A stretch of 21,199 bases of DNA from JAVBTR01 sp031556065 (lineage in GTDB: Bacteria; Bacillota; Clostridia; Christensenellales; Aristaeellaceae), in NCBI GenBank assembly GCA_031556065.1, contig JAVBTR010000044.1, positions 1 through 21,199 of the forward strand, read 5' to 3'. The translations under genes and the position numbers were made by a program. Numbering within the stretch: position 1 is the first letter of the stretch; every line of letters begins with the position of its first letter. The notes beneath the pieces were generated by a model that did not search any database, had not been told where the DNA came from, and worked only from the letters and a program-made list of their open reading frames with translations. Below, one piece after another: positions 7,150 to 15,001 of this stretch.

Positions 7150-8280
7150 CTAGAAAACGGTGGTATACATGTCAATGATGAAATCCCAGAAGATGTCATT
7201 GTTCACGCTCCACACCACGTGCACAGGCTTTAAGCTCTGCGGCTGCTTCCCTTCGGGCCACTGTCTTATAAGCCCAAGGAAGGGGCCAATTTCTTCGCAC
7301 AAAGTCATGTACCGTACTTCGTTTTTGTCCATGATGTCAGGCATCATAAGCACAGCAGGCGTAACTGCATCCCAGAAAGACTGAACCCTTTCAGGATCCT
7401 TCTCCCAGGTGGGGTACACATACTCTTTCAGAAATTTTGAAACTGGCGTATCTCCGGCGACCATGCGATCCATATCAGCCTTGGTCAGTTTTGTATATTG
7501 AGCGATTTCGTTGGGAATGACAAGCTGCTTGGGAAAATCTGCTTCCAGGCACACATTAACGGCCTTGGCATCGGTGCCCCAGTTGAAGGAACCACTGCCA
7601 TAAAGAGTTACATCTTCAGGGTTATTGCCGCCCATGTAATAGATGCCTGCAGTGTTTTTCGCGAAGGTGGGATCGTTTTGAATGGCCAGGGCTGTGTTGG
7701 TGCAGCCACCGATGGACATAATCAAAACCTGGCCAGGATGCTTCTGCACCTGTTCGATCATGAATTTCCAGGCGGTTTTGTCCTGCTGGGGCTTTAAGCT
7801 GGTTTCGGCCCAGGCCGGATCGTAATCTCCACCTAGCTTCATGCTACTATAATCCACTTCGCTGAACGGATCCAGAACAGCTTTCACAGAATCTCTGTAA
7901 CTCATGTTCCACTTCGCGACCATTTCAGTATCTGCGAACCACATTCCGTCAAGGGGTGTATTGACACCAACATATACCGGAATATCGGTGCGCCCAATCT
8001 TCTCCAGCATGCTTACCCCCATTCTTGCTTCTTCTTCCACACGAACGCCAGGAGGTGCGGTGGTTACGCCCAGAAGATCGATATAGCCTGCTTTGTCAGC
8101 CTGCGCTAGAAATAATAAAGTATACATGTCATCTGTCAAGTATCTCAAGTCGGTGTCCAGAATTACTTTGGTAGTCTCCGCTGAGGTTACAACCTTGTAC
8201 TTGGACATGTCAGCTGCAAAAGCGGTCGTGAAAGAAAGAACCAGGGCCAAAGCAAGGACTATACTAAGAATCTTTTTCAT
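7150..8280 (-). CDS. secreted inosine/uridine-preferring nucleoside hydrolase-type protein
   Basis: This encodes 376 residues. A signal peptide (about residues 1-22, Lys-Lys then a Leu/Ala-rich core, cleavage after AFA) points to export, with no lipobox cysteine. The mature part has the nucleoside hydrolase layout. It carries the calcium-binding N-terminal motif as ILDTDLRYLTDD (two residues longer between DTD and DD than the classic DTDPGxDD), the GVTTAPPG strand, SIGGCTNTALAI in the position of the G-P-x-T-N-L-A motif, GSFNWGTDAKAV, and a C-terminal FWDAVTP. The family splits the N-glycosidic bond of nucleosides to base and ribose. AGGAGG lies 5 nt before the ATG. It is the last gene of a ribose ABC/ribokinase operon, so it probably feeds that transporter with ribose outside the membrane. 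The substrate range is inferred from the family only. Confidence 0.85.
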   Translation of the reverse strand: MKKILSIVLALALVLSFTTAFAADMSKYKVVTSAETTKVILDTDLRYLTDDMYTLLFLAQADKAGYIDLLGVTTAPPGVRVEEEARMGVSMLEKIGRTDIPVYVGVNTPLDGMWFADTEMVAKWNMSYRDSVKAVLDPFSEVDYSSMKLGGDYDPAWAETSLKPQQDKTAWKFMIEQVQKHPGQVLIMSIGGCTNTALAIQNDPTFAKNTAGIYYMGGNNPEDVTLYGSGSFNWGTDAKAVNVCLEADFPKQLVIPNEIAQYTKLTKADMDRMVAGDTPVSKFLKEYVYPTWEKDPERVQSFWDAVTPAVLMMPDIMDKNEVRYMTLCEEIGPFLGLIRQWPEGKQPQSLKPVHVVWSVNNDIFWDFIIDMYTTVF

Positions 8281-8373
8281 ATTAACCTCCTAAGTAGCAT
8301 TTATTTTCTATAGCAGGCGTCTGTTAATACCGGCCGAAATACCAACAACCGCATACTAAAGATTATTAAAGCA

Positions 8374-9288
8374 TCAAGTCCCAAGGAACCGGATTACCTC
8401 TTCATAGGAAGGCATGGCGCTTTGAGCGCCGGCCTTTAGAGTGGATAGGGCACCGACAGCGTTGGCGAATACAAGGGCGTCGCTAATGGGCATGTTTCGC
8501 GCTAAGGCGGCTGCCAGGCCTGCGTTAAAGCTATCCCCAGCTGCGGTTGTGTCAACTGGGGCAACTTCGAAACCCGGTACCGTAAAGATTGCTTGACGAC
8601 TTACATACAGGCAGCCGCTTTCTCCAAGCTTCGCCACAACCGCGCCCACACCGCTTTCAAGGAGCTTTTCAGCAGCATGGATCGCCTGCTCCCGGCTTTC
8701 CGTTGGCAGTCCCGTCAGCATAGCCAGCTCCGTACTGTTGGGGGTAAGATAATCAATGCTGCGGTATAACTCCTTTGGCGCATCCGCCACCGGCGCCGGG
8801 TCTAAAATGACTGTTTTGCCCATGGTATGCAATATCCGGGCTAAGTGGCAAACAGTTTCAATGGCGATTTCAAACTGCATTAAAAAAATATCGTAGGTAA
8901 GCATGTGCTTCATTTTACTGTCTACATATGCAATGTCCACTAGCTGATTGGTACCTGGAACAATGGCAATGCGGTTTTCACCCGTGTCGTCTACTTCTAT
9001 AACAGCCATGCCGCTTGGGATTTGGGCATTGCTGCCCACACAGCTAATATCAATACCTGCTGCCATTAACCGCTTTTGATAAAACCGACCATTGTCATCC
9101 TGACCTAAAATACCAACCATCATCACATCCTGGCCCAGCTTGGCTGCCGCCACCGCTTGGTTCCCGCCTTTGCCACCGGGGTAGGTATTAATGGCATTCG
9201 CGATGACCGTCTCGCCCGGATGATGAAACCGTTTCAGATTAATGGTCAAATCCATATTAAGGCTGCCCACAACGCATAGCCTTTTCAA
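8374..9288 (-). CDS. rbsK: ribokinase
   Basis: This encodes 304 residues, the normal length for RbsK of the PfkB family, which phosphorylates ribose to ribose 5-phosphate with ATP in the cytoplasm. It shows the N-terminal sugar-binding VVGSLNMDLTI, the first PfkB signature YPGGKGGNQAVAAAKLG, and the second signature with anion hole and catalytic Asp, DTTAAGDSFNAG. The C-terminal KAGAQSAMPSYEEV also resembles E. coli RbsK. The start is a TTG at 9288, set by GGGAGG 8 nt upstream; no ATG gives the intact first strand. It lies 26 nt after the permease gene and 93 nt before the nucleoside hydrolase gene. The neighbours support ribose rather than another sugar. Confidence 0.92.
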   Translation of the reverse strand: MKRLCVVGSLNMDLTINLKRFHHPGETVIANAINTYPGGKGGNQAVAAAKLGQDVMMVGILGQDDNGRFYQKRLMAAGIDISCVGSNAQIPSGMAVIEVDDTGENRIAIVPGTNQLVDIAYVDSKMKHMLTYDIFLMQFEIAIETVCHLARILHTMGKTVILDPAPVADAPKELYRSIDYLTPNSTELAMLTGLPTESREQAIHAAEKLLESGVGAVVAKLGESGCLYVSRQAIFTVPGFEVAPVDTTAAGDSFNAGLAAALARNMPISDALVFANAVGALSTLKAGAQSAMPSYEEVIRFLGT

Positions 9289-9314
9289 GCTTGTATCCTC
9301 CCAACTTTCAGCTC

Positions 9315-10304
9315 CTATTCACTGGCTTTCGCGGCCTTAGGGGGAGCAGCATCCTTTTTTTTTGAAATCATTCGCCCTTGAACAATTTCGATGTAAGCGG
9401 CAAAGATCACTACGGCGCCTGTAACAATATACTGGTAAAACGTATCTACCCCTAAAACGATGAGACCTACCTTCAGCGCGGAAAACAATACGGCTCCAAT
9501 TACCGTACCAAAGATATTACCACGGCCTCCGGTCATGCTGGTACCGCCGATGGCGGCAGCGGCGATGGCTTCCATTTCATATCCTTGACCGGTGGAAGGA
9601 TCTCCAGTACCTAATCTTCCTACCATTACCAGGCCTGCCAGTGTTGTTCCCAGCATTGCCAGTCCATACATCATTATTTTGCTTTTACAAACCCGTACAC
9701 CGGACAGCCGGGCCGCTTCTTCATTGCCGCCTATGGCATAAATGTGCATGCCCAGCTTTGTTTTTTTTAGCACAATTGTCATGATTATAGCAAAGAGAAA
9801 AAAGATTATAACAGAAAATGTCATGGTAGAGGTCAGTTTAAAATTAAGCACATTGCGGTAGTTCCGGGGTACGCTTAAAACCGGAAACCCTCCTGTAATG
9901 ATATAGGCTATGCCTCGATAGATTGCCATGGTTCCCATGGTGGCTACGAAAGGTTGCAATTTCAAGTTACCGACCAATAAACCATTAAATGCCCCTAAAC
10001 CAAACCCCAACGCCAGACAGGCAATGATCCAAAAGGGGATCGGCAAACCCGCTTTGGCCAGCTGAGCGGCAATGCAGGCAATCAATGCAAGGGAGGACCC
10101 CACGGAAAGGTCAATCCCACCGGTAATGATAACGCAGGTCATACCAATTCCCATCAGCCCATAGGTTACAGATTGCTGAATGATCGTTGCAATATTGGAT
10201 GTTGTCAGATACGCCTTTTCAAGAAGGCTAAATAGGATAATTGTAATCACCAAAGCCAAAAGGGCGCTCCATTCCCTGCGATATTTTTGATAAATCGCCT
10301 TCAT
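9315..10304 (-). CDS. rbsC: ribose-type ABC transporter permease
   Basis: This encodes 329 residues and is a multi-spanning membrane protein of the RbsC/AraH (BPD_transp_2) family. It has an N-terminal cytoplasmic stretch followed by about eight to ten hydrophobic segments. Family hallmarks are GMTCVIITGGIDLSVGSSLALIAC, QPFVATMGTMAIYRGIAY and the cytoplasmic EAA-like loop NEEAARLSGVRV. GTSMTGGRGNIFGTVIGA near the C-terminus is also typical. It pairs as a dimer with the two-domain ATPase, whose gene it overlaps by 4 nt (ATGA), which implies translational coupling. The C-terminus is lysine/alanine-rich and probably cytoplasmic. Confidence 0.93.
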   Translation of the reverse strand: MKAIYQKYRREWSALLALVITIILFSLLEKAYLTTSNIATIIQQSVTYGLMGIGMTCVIITGGIDLSVGSSLALIACIAAQLAKAGLPIPFWIIACLALGFGLGAFNGLLVGNLKLQPFVATMGTMAIYRGIAYIITGGFPVLSVPRNYRNVLNFKLTSTMTFSVIIFFLFAIIMTIVLKKTKLGMHIYAIGGNEEAARLSGVRVCKSKIMMYGLAMLGTTLAGLVMVGRLGTGDPSTGQGYEMEAIAAAAIGGTSMTGGRGNIFGTVIGAVLFSALKVGLIVLGVDTFYQYIVTGAVVIFAAYIEIVQGRMISKKKDAAPPKAAKASE

Positions 10305-11797
10305 CGCTCATCCCCCTCCACTGCCACATTTAAAATTCTGTCCTCGGCAAATTCCTCTCGCTGGAATTCCGCTGTGATTCTACCCTCCCGCATAACCATT
10401 ATCCGGTCACTCATGCCCATTATTTCAGTCAATTCCGATGCGATCATGATGATGGCCATTCCTTTTGCCGCCATGCGCTCCATTAATAAATAGATTTCAG
10501 CCTTGGCACCAATATCGATGCCTTTGGTAGGTTCATCAAAGATCATTACCTGCGCGTCTGTTGATAGCCACCTGGCAAGTATCACCTTTTGTGCATTGCC
10601 GCCGGATAGGCTTACCGTCATAAAGTGAGGATCATTGGGTCTAAGCCCCACACGGGCCCCTTGTTTTGTCGCGTTGATACATTTCCGCTTCGAATTGATC
10701 AAAGGCCCTTTGCGAAATTTATCCACGCAGGGCAGTGCTATGTTGTCCATGTTGACCATATTGGGAAGAATGCCTTCCTCCTTGCGGTTTTCCGAAATCA
10801 GGGCAATGCCATGGCCCACAGCCTCGTGGGGGGAGCGGCAATATATTTCCCGGCCATTGAGCAGCACATGGCCCCCGAGGACTTTGTCTGCGCCGTAAAT
10901 AGCCCGCATGACCTCTGTGCGGCCTGCGCCGATCAAACCGAAAAAACCAAGTATTTCTCCCCGATGCAATTCAAAGCTGATATGTTGAAACAGCGTTCCG
11001 TTGAGGTCTTTAACGCAAAGCACCGGTTTATCTAAACTGCATTGACTGGGTATGGTGCGCTGGGCGAATAGGGATATATCTCGACCGACCATGGCGCGAA
11101 TGATCTCTTCGCGATTGGTTCCGGACATTTTCAAGGTATTGATGTACTGTCCATCCCGCAGTACGGTGGCTTTATCACATATGGTAAATATTTCATTTAA
11201 TTTGTGGCTGATATAAAGGATGGTCATACCCTTTTCTTTTAGTTCCCGAATAATATCGAATAGCACTTTCACTTCCATATCGCTTAGCGACGAGGTTGGT
11301 TCATCAAAGGATATAATCGATGCCTGCGTTTCCAATGCCTTGGCGATGGAAACCATCTGCTTTTGCCCTGTGGATAATCCTCCCATTTGATCGGTGGCTT
11401 TAATATCGCAGTTTAGGCGCTGCAATATGTGGTGGGCTTGTCGGTTCATTTTCGGCCGGTCTACTAATCCCAGCCGTGTAGGTTCTTTGCCTATGAACAT
11501 GTTTTCCGCTACAGTCATATCCGGAATGCTGATGATTTCCTGATGTACCTTGGCAATGCCATACTGTATGGCTTCAGCTGTGCTGTTAAACTTGGCTGTA
11601 TTCCCTCCAATGCGGACAGTGCCCGATGTGGCGGGGAACACCCCGTGTAGAATATTCAGCAGGGTGCTTTTTCCTGCGCCATTTTCGCCAATAATGGCAT
11701 GAATTTCTCCTTTGCCGATGGAAAAATTCACATCGTTTAAGGCTGTCTGCCCCGGAAACACCTTGGTAATATGTTCAAATTCTATATATCCGCGCAT
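10301..11797 (-). CDS. rbsA: ribose-type ABC transporter ATP-binding protein, two fused nucleotide-binding domains
   Basis: This encodes 498 residues, the usual length for RbsA/MglA-type ATPases. Domain 1 (about 1-240) has Walker A GENGAGKST, signature LSTGQKQMVSIA and Walker B IISFDEPTSSL. Domain 2 (about 255-498) has the altered Walker A GLIGAGRTE usual for this family, signature LSGGNAQKVILARWL and Walker B VMIFDEPTKGIDIGAK. It energises import of the sugar delivered by the binding protein through the permease encoded next. The gene is separated from the binding-protein gene by 85 nt that hold a stable hairpin. Confidence 0.93.
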   Translation of the reverse strand: MRGYIEFEHITKVFPGQTALNDVNFSIGKGEIHAIIGENGAGKSTLLNILHGVFPATSGTVRIGGNTAKFNSTAEAIQYGIAKVHQEIISIPDMTVAENMFIGKEPTRLGLVDRPKMNRQAHHILQRLNCDIKATDQMGGLSTGQKQMVSIAKALETQASIISFDEPTSSLSDMEVKVLFDIIRELKEKGMTILYISHKLNEIFTICDKATVLRDGQYINTLKMSGTNREEIIRAMVGRDISLFAQRTIPSQCSLDKPVLCVKDLNGTLFQHISFELHRGEILGFFGLIGAGRTEVMRAIYGADKVLGGHVLLNGREIYCRSPHEAVGHGIALISENRKEEGILPNMVNMDNIALPCVDKFRKGPLINSKRKCINATKQGARVGLRPNDPHFMTVSLSGGNAQKVILARWLSTDAQVMIFDEPTKGIDIGAKAEIYLLMERMAAKGMAIIMIASELTEIMGMSDRIMVMREGRITAEFQREEFAEDRILNVAVEGDER

Positions 11798-11844
11798 TTC
11801 CAGCCCCCCCGTTTAGTATCCCCTGTAAATGTTTTTGCAAACTG

Positions 11845-11869
11845 GCGGGGAGGCCTTTGGACTCCCCGC
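11845..11869 (-). other. hairpin between binding-protein and ATPase genes
   Basis: GCGGGGAG and CTCCCCGC form a perfect 8-bp GC-rich stem (11845-11852 with 11862-11869) around a 9-nt loop. No U-tract follows on the minus strand, so it is not a normal terminator. In ABC operons such hairpins often protect the upstream mRNA 3' end and raise binding-protein output relative to the membrane subunits; that role is inferred. Confidence 0.6.
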
Positions 11870-11882
11870 ACAGCAAGATCGA

Positions 11883-12947
11883 TCATTCAAAGACTGGGCT
11901 GTATTCGTAGCCAAAGATTTCTTCAAAGGTCATGTCAATGTTTTCGGCGTCCCGTACACATTGGGGCGCGTAAATAACTTTGGGAACTTCTTGGCCCGCC
12001 AGCTTGCGAATCTGGATTTCCACACCAATGGCTCCCATGGTGGTGGGAAAGAAGTCTACTGTGGCATCCAGTTCGCCTGCCTTAATGGATTCAATGGCTT
12101 CGCTAGTGCCGTCTGTACCAACGATCACGCATTGGCTATTAGCGGCGATAATCGCTTCAAGGCCGCCCATGGCCATGGTATCGTTGTTACAGTAAATTCC
12201 GCCCAGGTCCTTATGCTGCTGAAGCAAGGTCTGGGTAATATCAAAGGCCTTCTGCCTGTCCCAGTCACCATTTTGTACAGCCACTACTTCGATATCCGCT
12301 TTATTGGCGAAGAAATCGTTGAAGCCCTGTGTACGAGCCTGGGCTGCCGTTGCCTGGCTTAATCCGGTGATACAGGCTACCTTGCCCTTGCCGCCGATCT
12401 TGTTATAAATCCATTCCGCGCCCTGGACACCAGCCTGGTAATGCCAGGCGCCAACGGTGGTCGTGGTATAAGGGGTAAACGCGTCCATAACGGTTGTCAT
12501 ATCAATGCCCGCGTCCATGGCGGCTTCCATGCCGGGAACCAGATTGCCAGCGGAAATACCGGAAACAAGAATTCCCGTGTATCCCTTGTTAACCATATCC
12601 AGAAGAAGTGTCAACTGGCCTTCTTCGTCCGTTTCTGTTTGGGCGCCGCGTACATCCACTGTCACATCATAGCCAGCAGCTTTAAACAGCTTGGCGCCCA
12701 TTTCAGCGCCTTCTTTTTCCATGCGCCAGAATTCATTTTCAAAGGTCTTTGTGGCAAAGCCGATGGTAACAGGCTTGCTAAGCTTCGGTACCGCACCCAG
12801 AGAATCGCGAATATCGTTGTACGAAACAGCGCCATCATAGAAATCATAACCCTGTTTCTCTACGTCAGCGCCCGGCAGCTCTTGCGCAAAAGCGGTGGCG
12901 CTGGCCAACATCATTACAGACAATACTAGAACAAAGATTTTTTTCAT
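11883..12947 (-). CDS. rbsB: ribose/sugar ABC transporter substrate-binding protein
   Basis: This encodes 354 residues from the chosen ATG. A signal peptide of about 21 residues (two Lys, hydrophobic core, cleavage after AFA before QELPG) has no lipobox Cys, so the protein should be soluble outside the membrane rather than lipid-anchored. The mature part has the two-lobe type I fold of RbsB-like proteins (Peripla_BP_4). The first strand is PVTIGFATKTFENEFW. The hinge and ligand region includes GGIYCNNDTMAMGGLEAI and VGTDGTSEAIESIKAGELDATVDFFPTTMG. An in-frame GTG at 13046 also follows a GGAGG, but the ATG at 12947 has its own GGAGG 10 nt upstream and starts exactly at a signal peptide. It is followed by the ATPase and permease genes of the same importer. 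Ribose is the likeliest ligand from context. Confidence 0.9.
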   Translation of the reverse strand: MKKIFVLVLSVMMLASATAFAQELPGADVEKQGYDFYDGAVSYNDIRDSLGAVPKLSKPVTIGFATKTFENEFWRMEKEGAEMGAKLFKAAGYDVTVDVRGAQTETDEEGQLTLLLDMVNKGYTGILVSGISAGNLVPGMEAAMDAGIDMTTVMDAFTPYTTTTVGAWHYQAGVQGAEWIYNKIGGKGKVACITGLSQATAAQARTQGFNDFFANKADIEVVAVQNGDWDRQKAFDITQTLLQQHKDLGGIYCNNDTMAMGGLEAIIAANSQCVIVGTDGTSEAIESIKAGELDATVDFFPTTMGAIGVEIQIRKLAGQEVPKVIYAPQCVRDAENIDMTFEEIFGYEYSPVFE

Positions 12948-13066
12948 TACAGAAGTACCTCCATTTCGCTTTTGAGTCGGTTGATAGTTCCTCGAAGATT
13001 GTTTCACCTTTGGGGCATACACAGTTCGGGCGCTTAAACTTGGCACATTCCCGATCCTCCTTTCTT

Positions 13067-14122
13067 TTATGCAATGGTTAGCGGTCTGCTGACAGATGCA
13101 CGAAGAATAAGTTCATGGCGGACGATCACATCTCTTGGGGGACCGGTAACGGTTCCCTCTATTCGTTCAAACAACATTTTGACGCCTTCCCTGGCGAAAG
13201 ATACACTGTCGTTTGTAACGCTTGTCAAGCTGGGGTTCGAAATCCGCGAATAGGGGATATCATCCATACCGGTTACCGAAACCTGTTCGGGGATATGAAC
13301 CCCGCGCTCCTGCATGGCTGCTAAAAGACCCAGCGCGATCTGATCGTTGGCACAGCAAACTGCCGTTGGCATAGGTGTGAGTTTAGAAAAATACCGGCCT
13401 AACTCGTAACCGTCCGACTGTGAGAATCCTTTTTCCAGTATCCATTTTGGGCCAATAGTCAGTTTCGCCTCACCCATAGCCCTTTGGTATCCTTCTTTCC
13501 GGCTTCGTTCAATCATTGAATGAGGTGTACCTCCCGCAAAACCAATGCACATATGCCCCAGCATAATCAGATGCTTTACCGCCAGATAGGTGCCTTCGGA
13601 GCCGTGAACATGAACAGTATCAAATGGATATTCTTGATAGGCGTTTAATCCAACCACCGGTATATTGGAAGCGATCAGCTGCTTGATTGTCGCTTCCTTG
13701 ATATCAATGGAAGCCAGAAGCACACCGCTTGCGTACATTTGCTGGGCTATTTTAATCGAGGCCTGCTCTTGAAGGCTTTCATTAGAATCGTACAATGTCA
13801 TCACATAGTCTTTTTCGTCTAACAAGCTTTGTACGGTTTTAGCTATCTGTGAATAAAAGGGGTTGCATATATCCGGAACCACCAGTAGTACGATCTTACT
13901 GGCACGACTGCGCAGGGACTGTGCTGCGATGCTCGGAACATAGTGCAATTTTCTTACCGCAACGGCGATTCGATCTGCCGTATTTTTATCTACACATCCA
14001 GAGCGGCTTAAATATCTGGATACGGTGCTTATCGAAACGTTTGCTTCCCGCGCAACCTCGCGAATGGTGATTCTTCTGGATTGCTTTTTGTCCTCTGGGA
14101 GCATTTCCGGTACTCTTTTCAT
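13067..14122 (-). CDS. LacI-family transcriptional regulator of the ribose operon
   Basis: This encodes 351 residues, a normal LacI/GalR length. The N-terminal HTH and hinge helix are clear (about residues 17-72): ITIREVAREANVSISTVSRYL, then YVPSIAAQSLRSRAS. A type I periplasmic-binding-protein-like ligand domain follows, beginning IVLLVVPDICNPFYSQIAKTVQ and including AVCCANDQIALGLLAAMQERG and VSVTGMDDIPYS. AAGGAG lies 8 nt before the ATG at 14122; a TTG two codons upstream is too close to it. It follows the Crp-family gene by 12 nt, whose stop overlaps this ribosome site, and precedes the binding-protein gene by about 120 nt. It probably represses the operon until ribose or a derivative binds. 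Confidence 0.92.
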   Translation of the reverse strand: MKRVPEMLPEDKKQSRRITIREVAREANVSISTVSRYLSRSGCVDKNTADRIAVAVRKLHYVPSIAAQSLRSRASKIVLLVVPDICNPFYSQIAKTVQSLLDEKDYVMTLYDSNESLQEQASIKIAQQMYASGVLLASIDIKEATIKQLIASNIPVVGLNAYQEYPFDTVHVHGSEGTYLAVKHLIMLGHMCIGFAGGTPHSMIERSRKEGYQRAMGEAKLTIGPKWILEKGFSQSDGYELGRYFSKLTPMPTAVCCANDQIALGLLAAMQERGVHIPEQVSVTGMDDIPYSRISNPSLTSVTNDSVSFAREGVKMLFERIEGTVTGPPRDVIVRHELILRASVSRPLTIA

Positions 14123-14134
14123 AGTCAAAACTCC

Positions 14135-14776
14135 TTAATGATACTTGCATAACCGAATTTGTTTTCTTTGGAGTTCAACAATGCCTGCCCTGGACAACTG
14201 CATTAATAGCCGGGAAATAACCTCTCTGGAACTGCCAAGCTTTTCAGCCAATTTTTCGTGAGTAATGATGATCGTTTGGTTTTGCTGGTTCACAGTGTAT
14301 TCTTGCAGTAGCTCCACAAGCCGCTGTTCCAGCGACGAAAGGCCTAACCTGCCAATTTGGTGGATCAGCCTTCCCATAATCAGCCTGTTCCAATCCTTTT
14401 CAAATTTTATCAAGGCCGATAGGGGAATCATGCCATTGTATGGGTTTACTATCTCGCATATCTCGGTATCTGCTTCAAAGATCACTTCAATGCAATAATC
14501 CAATAAATATTCTTTATCCAAATAAGGTCCTATACCGCAATCACCTTGCTGGAAGCTTAGGACGCGGAGCTGCTTTCCGTCTTCACCGTACATAACAATG
14601 CTAAACCGGCCTTTGAAAACCCCCCAAACCCGCTCTGTTAAACCAAGGGTTGTCCTGGTTTCGTTGGCATAATATTTCTTTTTGAGATTTTTGTGCATCA
14701 CCTCACGCTGGGAAGCCGTCATACCACGGCAGAAAGGAAACATACGTTCAAGCAGTCTATCATCATACAATTTCAT
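14135..14776 (-). CDS. Crp/Fnr-family transcriptional regulator
   Basis: This encodes 213 residues from the chosen ATG. The N-terminal half is a cyclic-nucleotide-binding-type beta barrel (about 20-120), but no clear cAMP phosphate-binding motif (GELAL-RSA type) is visible, so the effector is unknown. The C-terminal winged HTH is clear. Its recognition helix SSREVISRLL (about 182-191) keeps the Arg-Glu-x-x-x-Arg pattern that E. coli CRP uses to read TGTGA. The frame is open up to a GTG at 14869, but that start lacks a ribosome site and lies inside a CRP-type palindrome. The ATG at 14776 gives the usual N-terminus (LLERMFPFCRGMT about ten residues in) and follows the predicted promoter. First gene of the ribose/nucleoside operon; probably its activator. 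Confidence 0.88.
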   Translation of the reverse strand: MKLYDDRLLERMFPFCRGMTASQREVMHKNLKKKYYANETRTTLGLTERVWGVFKGRFSIVMYGEDGKQLRVLSFQQGDCGIGPYLDKEYLLDYCIEVIFEADTEICEIVNPYNGMIPLSALIKFEKDWNRLIMGRLIHQIGRLGLSSLEQRLVELLQEYTVNQQNQTIIITHEKLAEKLGSSREVISRLLMQLSRAGIVELQRKQIRLCKYH

Positions 14777-14827
14777 CCACCGCCAAACAATTAAATTTTG
14801 TGGTAACGTTCCCCTTTTATGGTTCAC

Positions 14828-14870
14828 ATTATAAACGTATGAATCATCATTTTCTGTGACTATAGTCACA
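14828..14870 (-). promoter_or_regulatory. class II CRP-type promoter: TGTGA-N6-TCACA site centred at -41.5
   Basis: A perfect 16-bp palindrome, TGTGACTATAGTCACA, spans 14855-14870. On the minus strand a consensus -10 TATAAT lies at 14833-14828 and the -35 position (14856-14851, CAGAAA) is poor. A start 7 nt after the -10 is position 14821, which puts the palindrome centre (14862.5) at -41.5, the canonical class II activator position. The first gene downstream is the Crp-family regulator itself, whose recognition helix fits this half-site. Positive autoregulation of the operon is therefore the simplest reading. Confidence 0.75.
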
Positions 14871-14873
14871 AAG

Positions 14874-14903
14874 GAAACCGTTTGTTCAAATTTGTCTGAA
14901 CAA
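14874..14903. promoter_or_regulatory. candidate upstream operators of the ribose operon
   Basis: Next to the CRP-type site, 14876-14883 reads AACCGTTT on the plus strand, matching the AA-N-CG-N-TT core of LacI-family operators, though the outer positions match poorly. Overlapping it, TTGTTCA (14882-14888) and TGAACAA (14897-14903) form a 7-bp inverted repeat with an 8-bp spacer, centred about 30 bp upstream of the CRP-type site. Either could bind the LacI-family protein encoded second in the operon. Confidence 0.35.
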
Positions 14904-15001
14904 GGGGCGAAATTATGGCCGCATTGCCTAGCTTTTCTGGTTTTGCTAATGCTCCGGCCCCTACGACCCTATTTGTACAAATGCAAACATTCCCACAAAC
15001 G

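Noticed and set aside
9286..9288. Sequencing error as explanation for the TTG start of the ribokinase
   Set aside because: GGGAGG is correctly spaced, and two other genes here (1208 and 3016) also have TTG starts with strong ribosome sites, so TTG initiation appears genuine in this organism.
12865..13074. Cys-rich frame on the minus strand beginning at a TTG inside the end of the LacI-family gene
   Set aside because: It runs through the ribosome site and signal-peptide codons of the binding-protein gene in the wrong frame and has no ribosome site of its own.
14777..14869. 31-residue N-terminal extension of the Crp-family protein from a GTG at 14869
   Set aside because: The GTG lies inside the CRP-type palindrome and upstream of the best -10, has no ribosome site, and adds residues not typical of the family.
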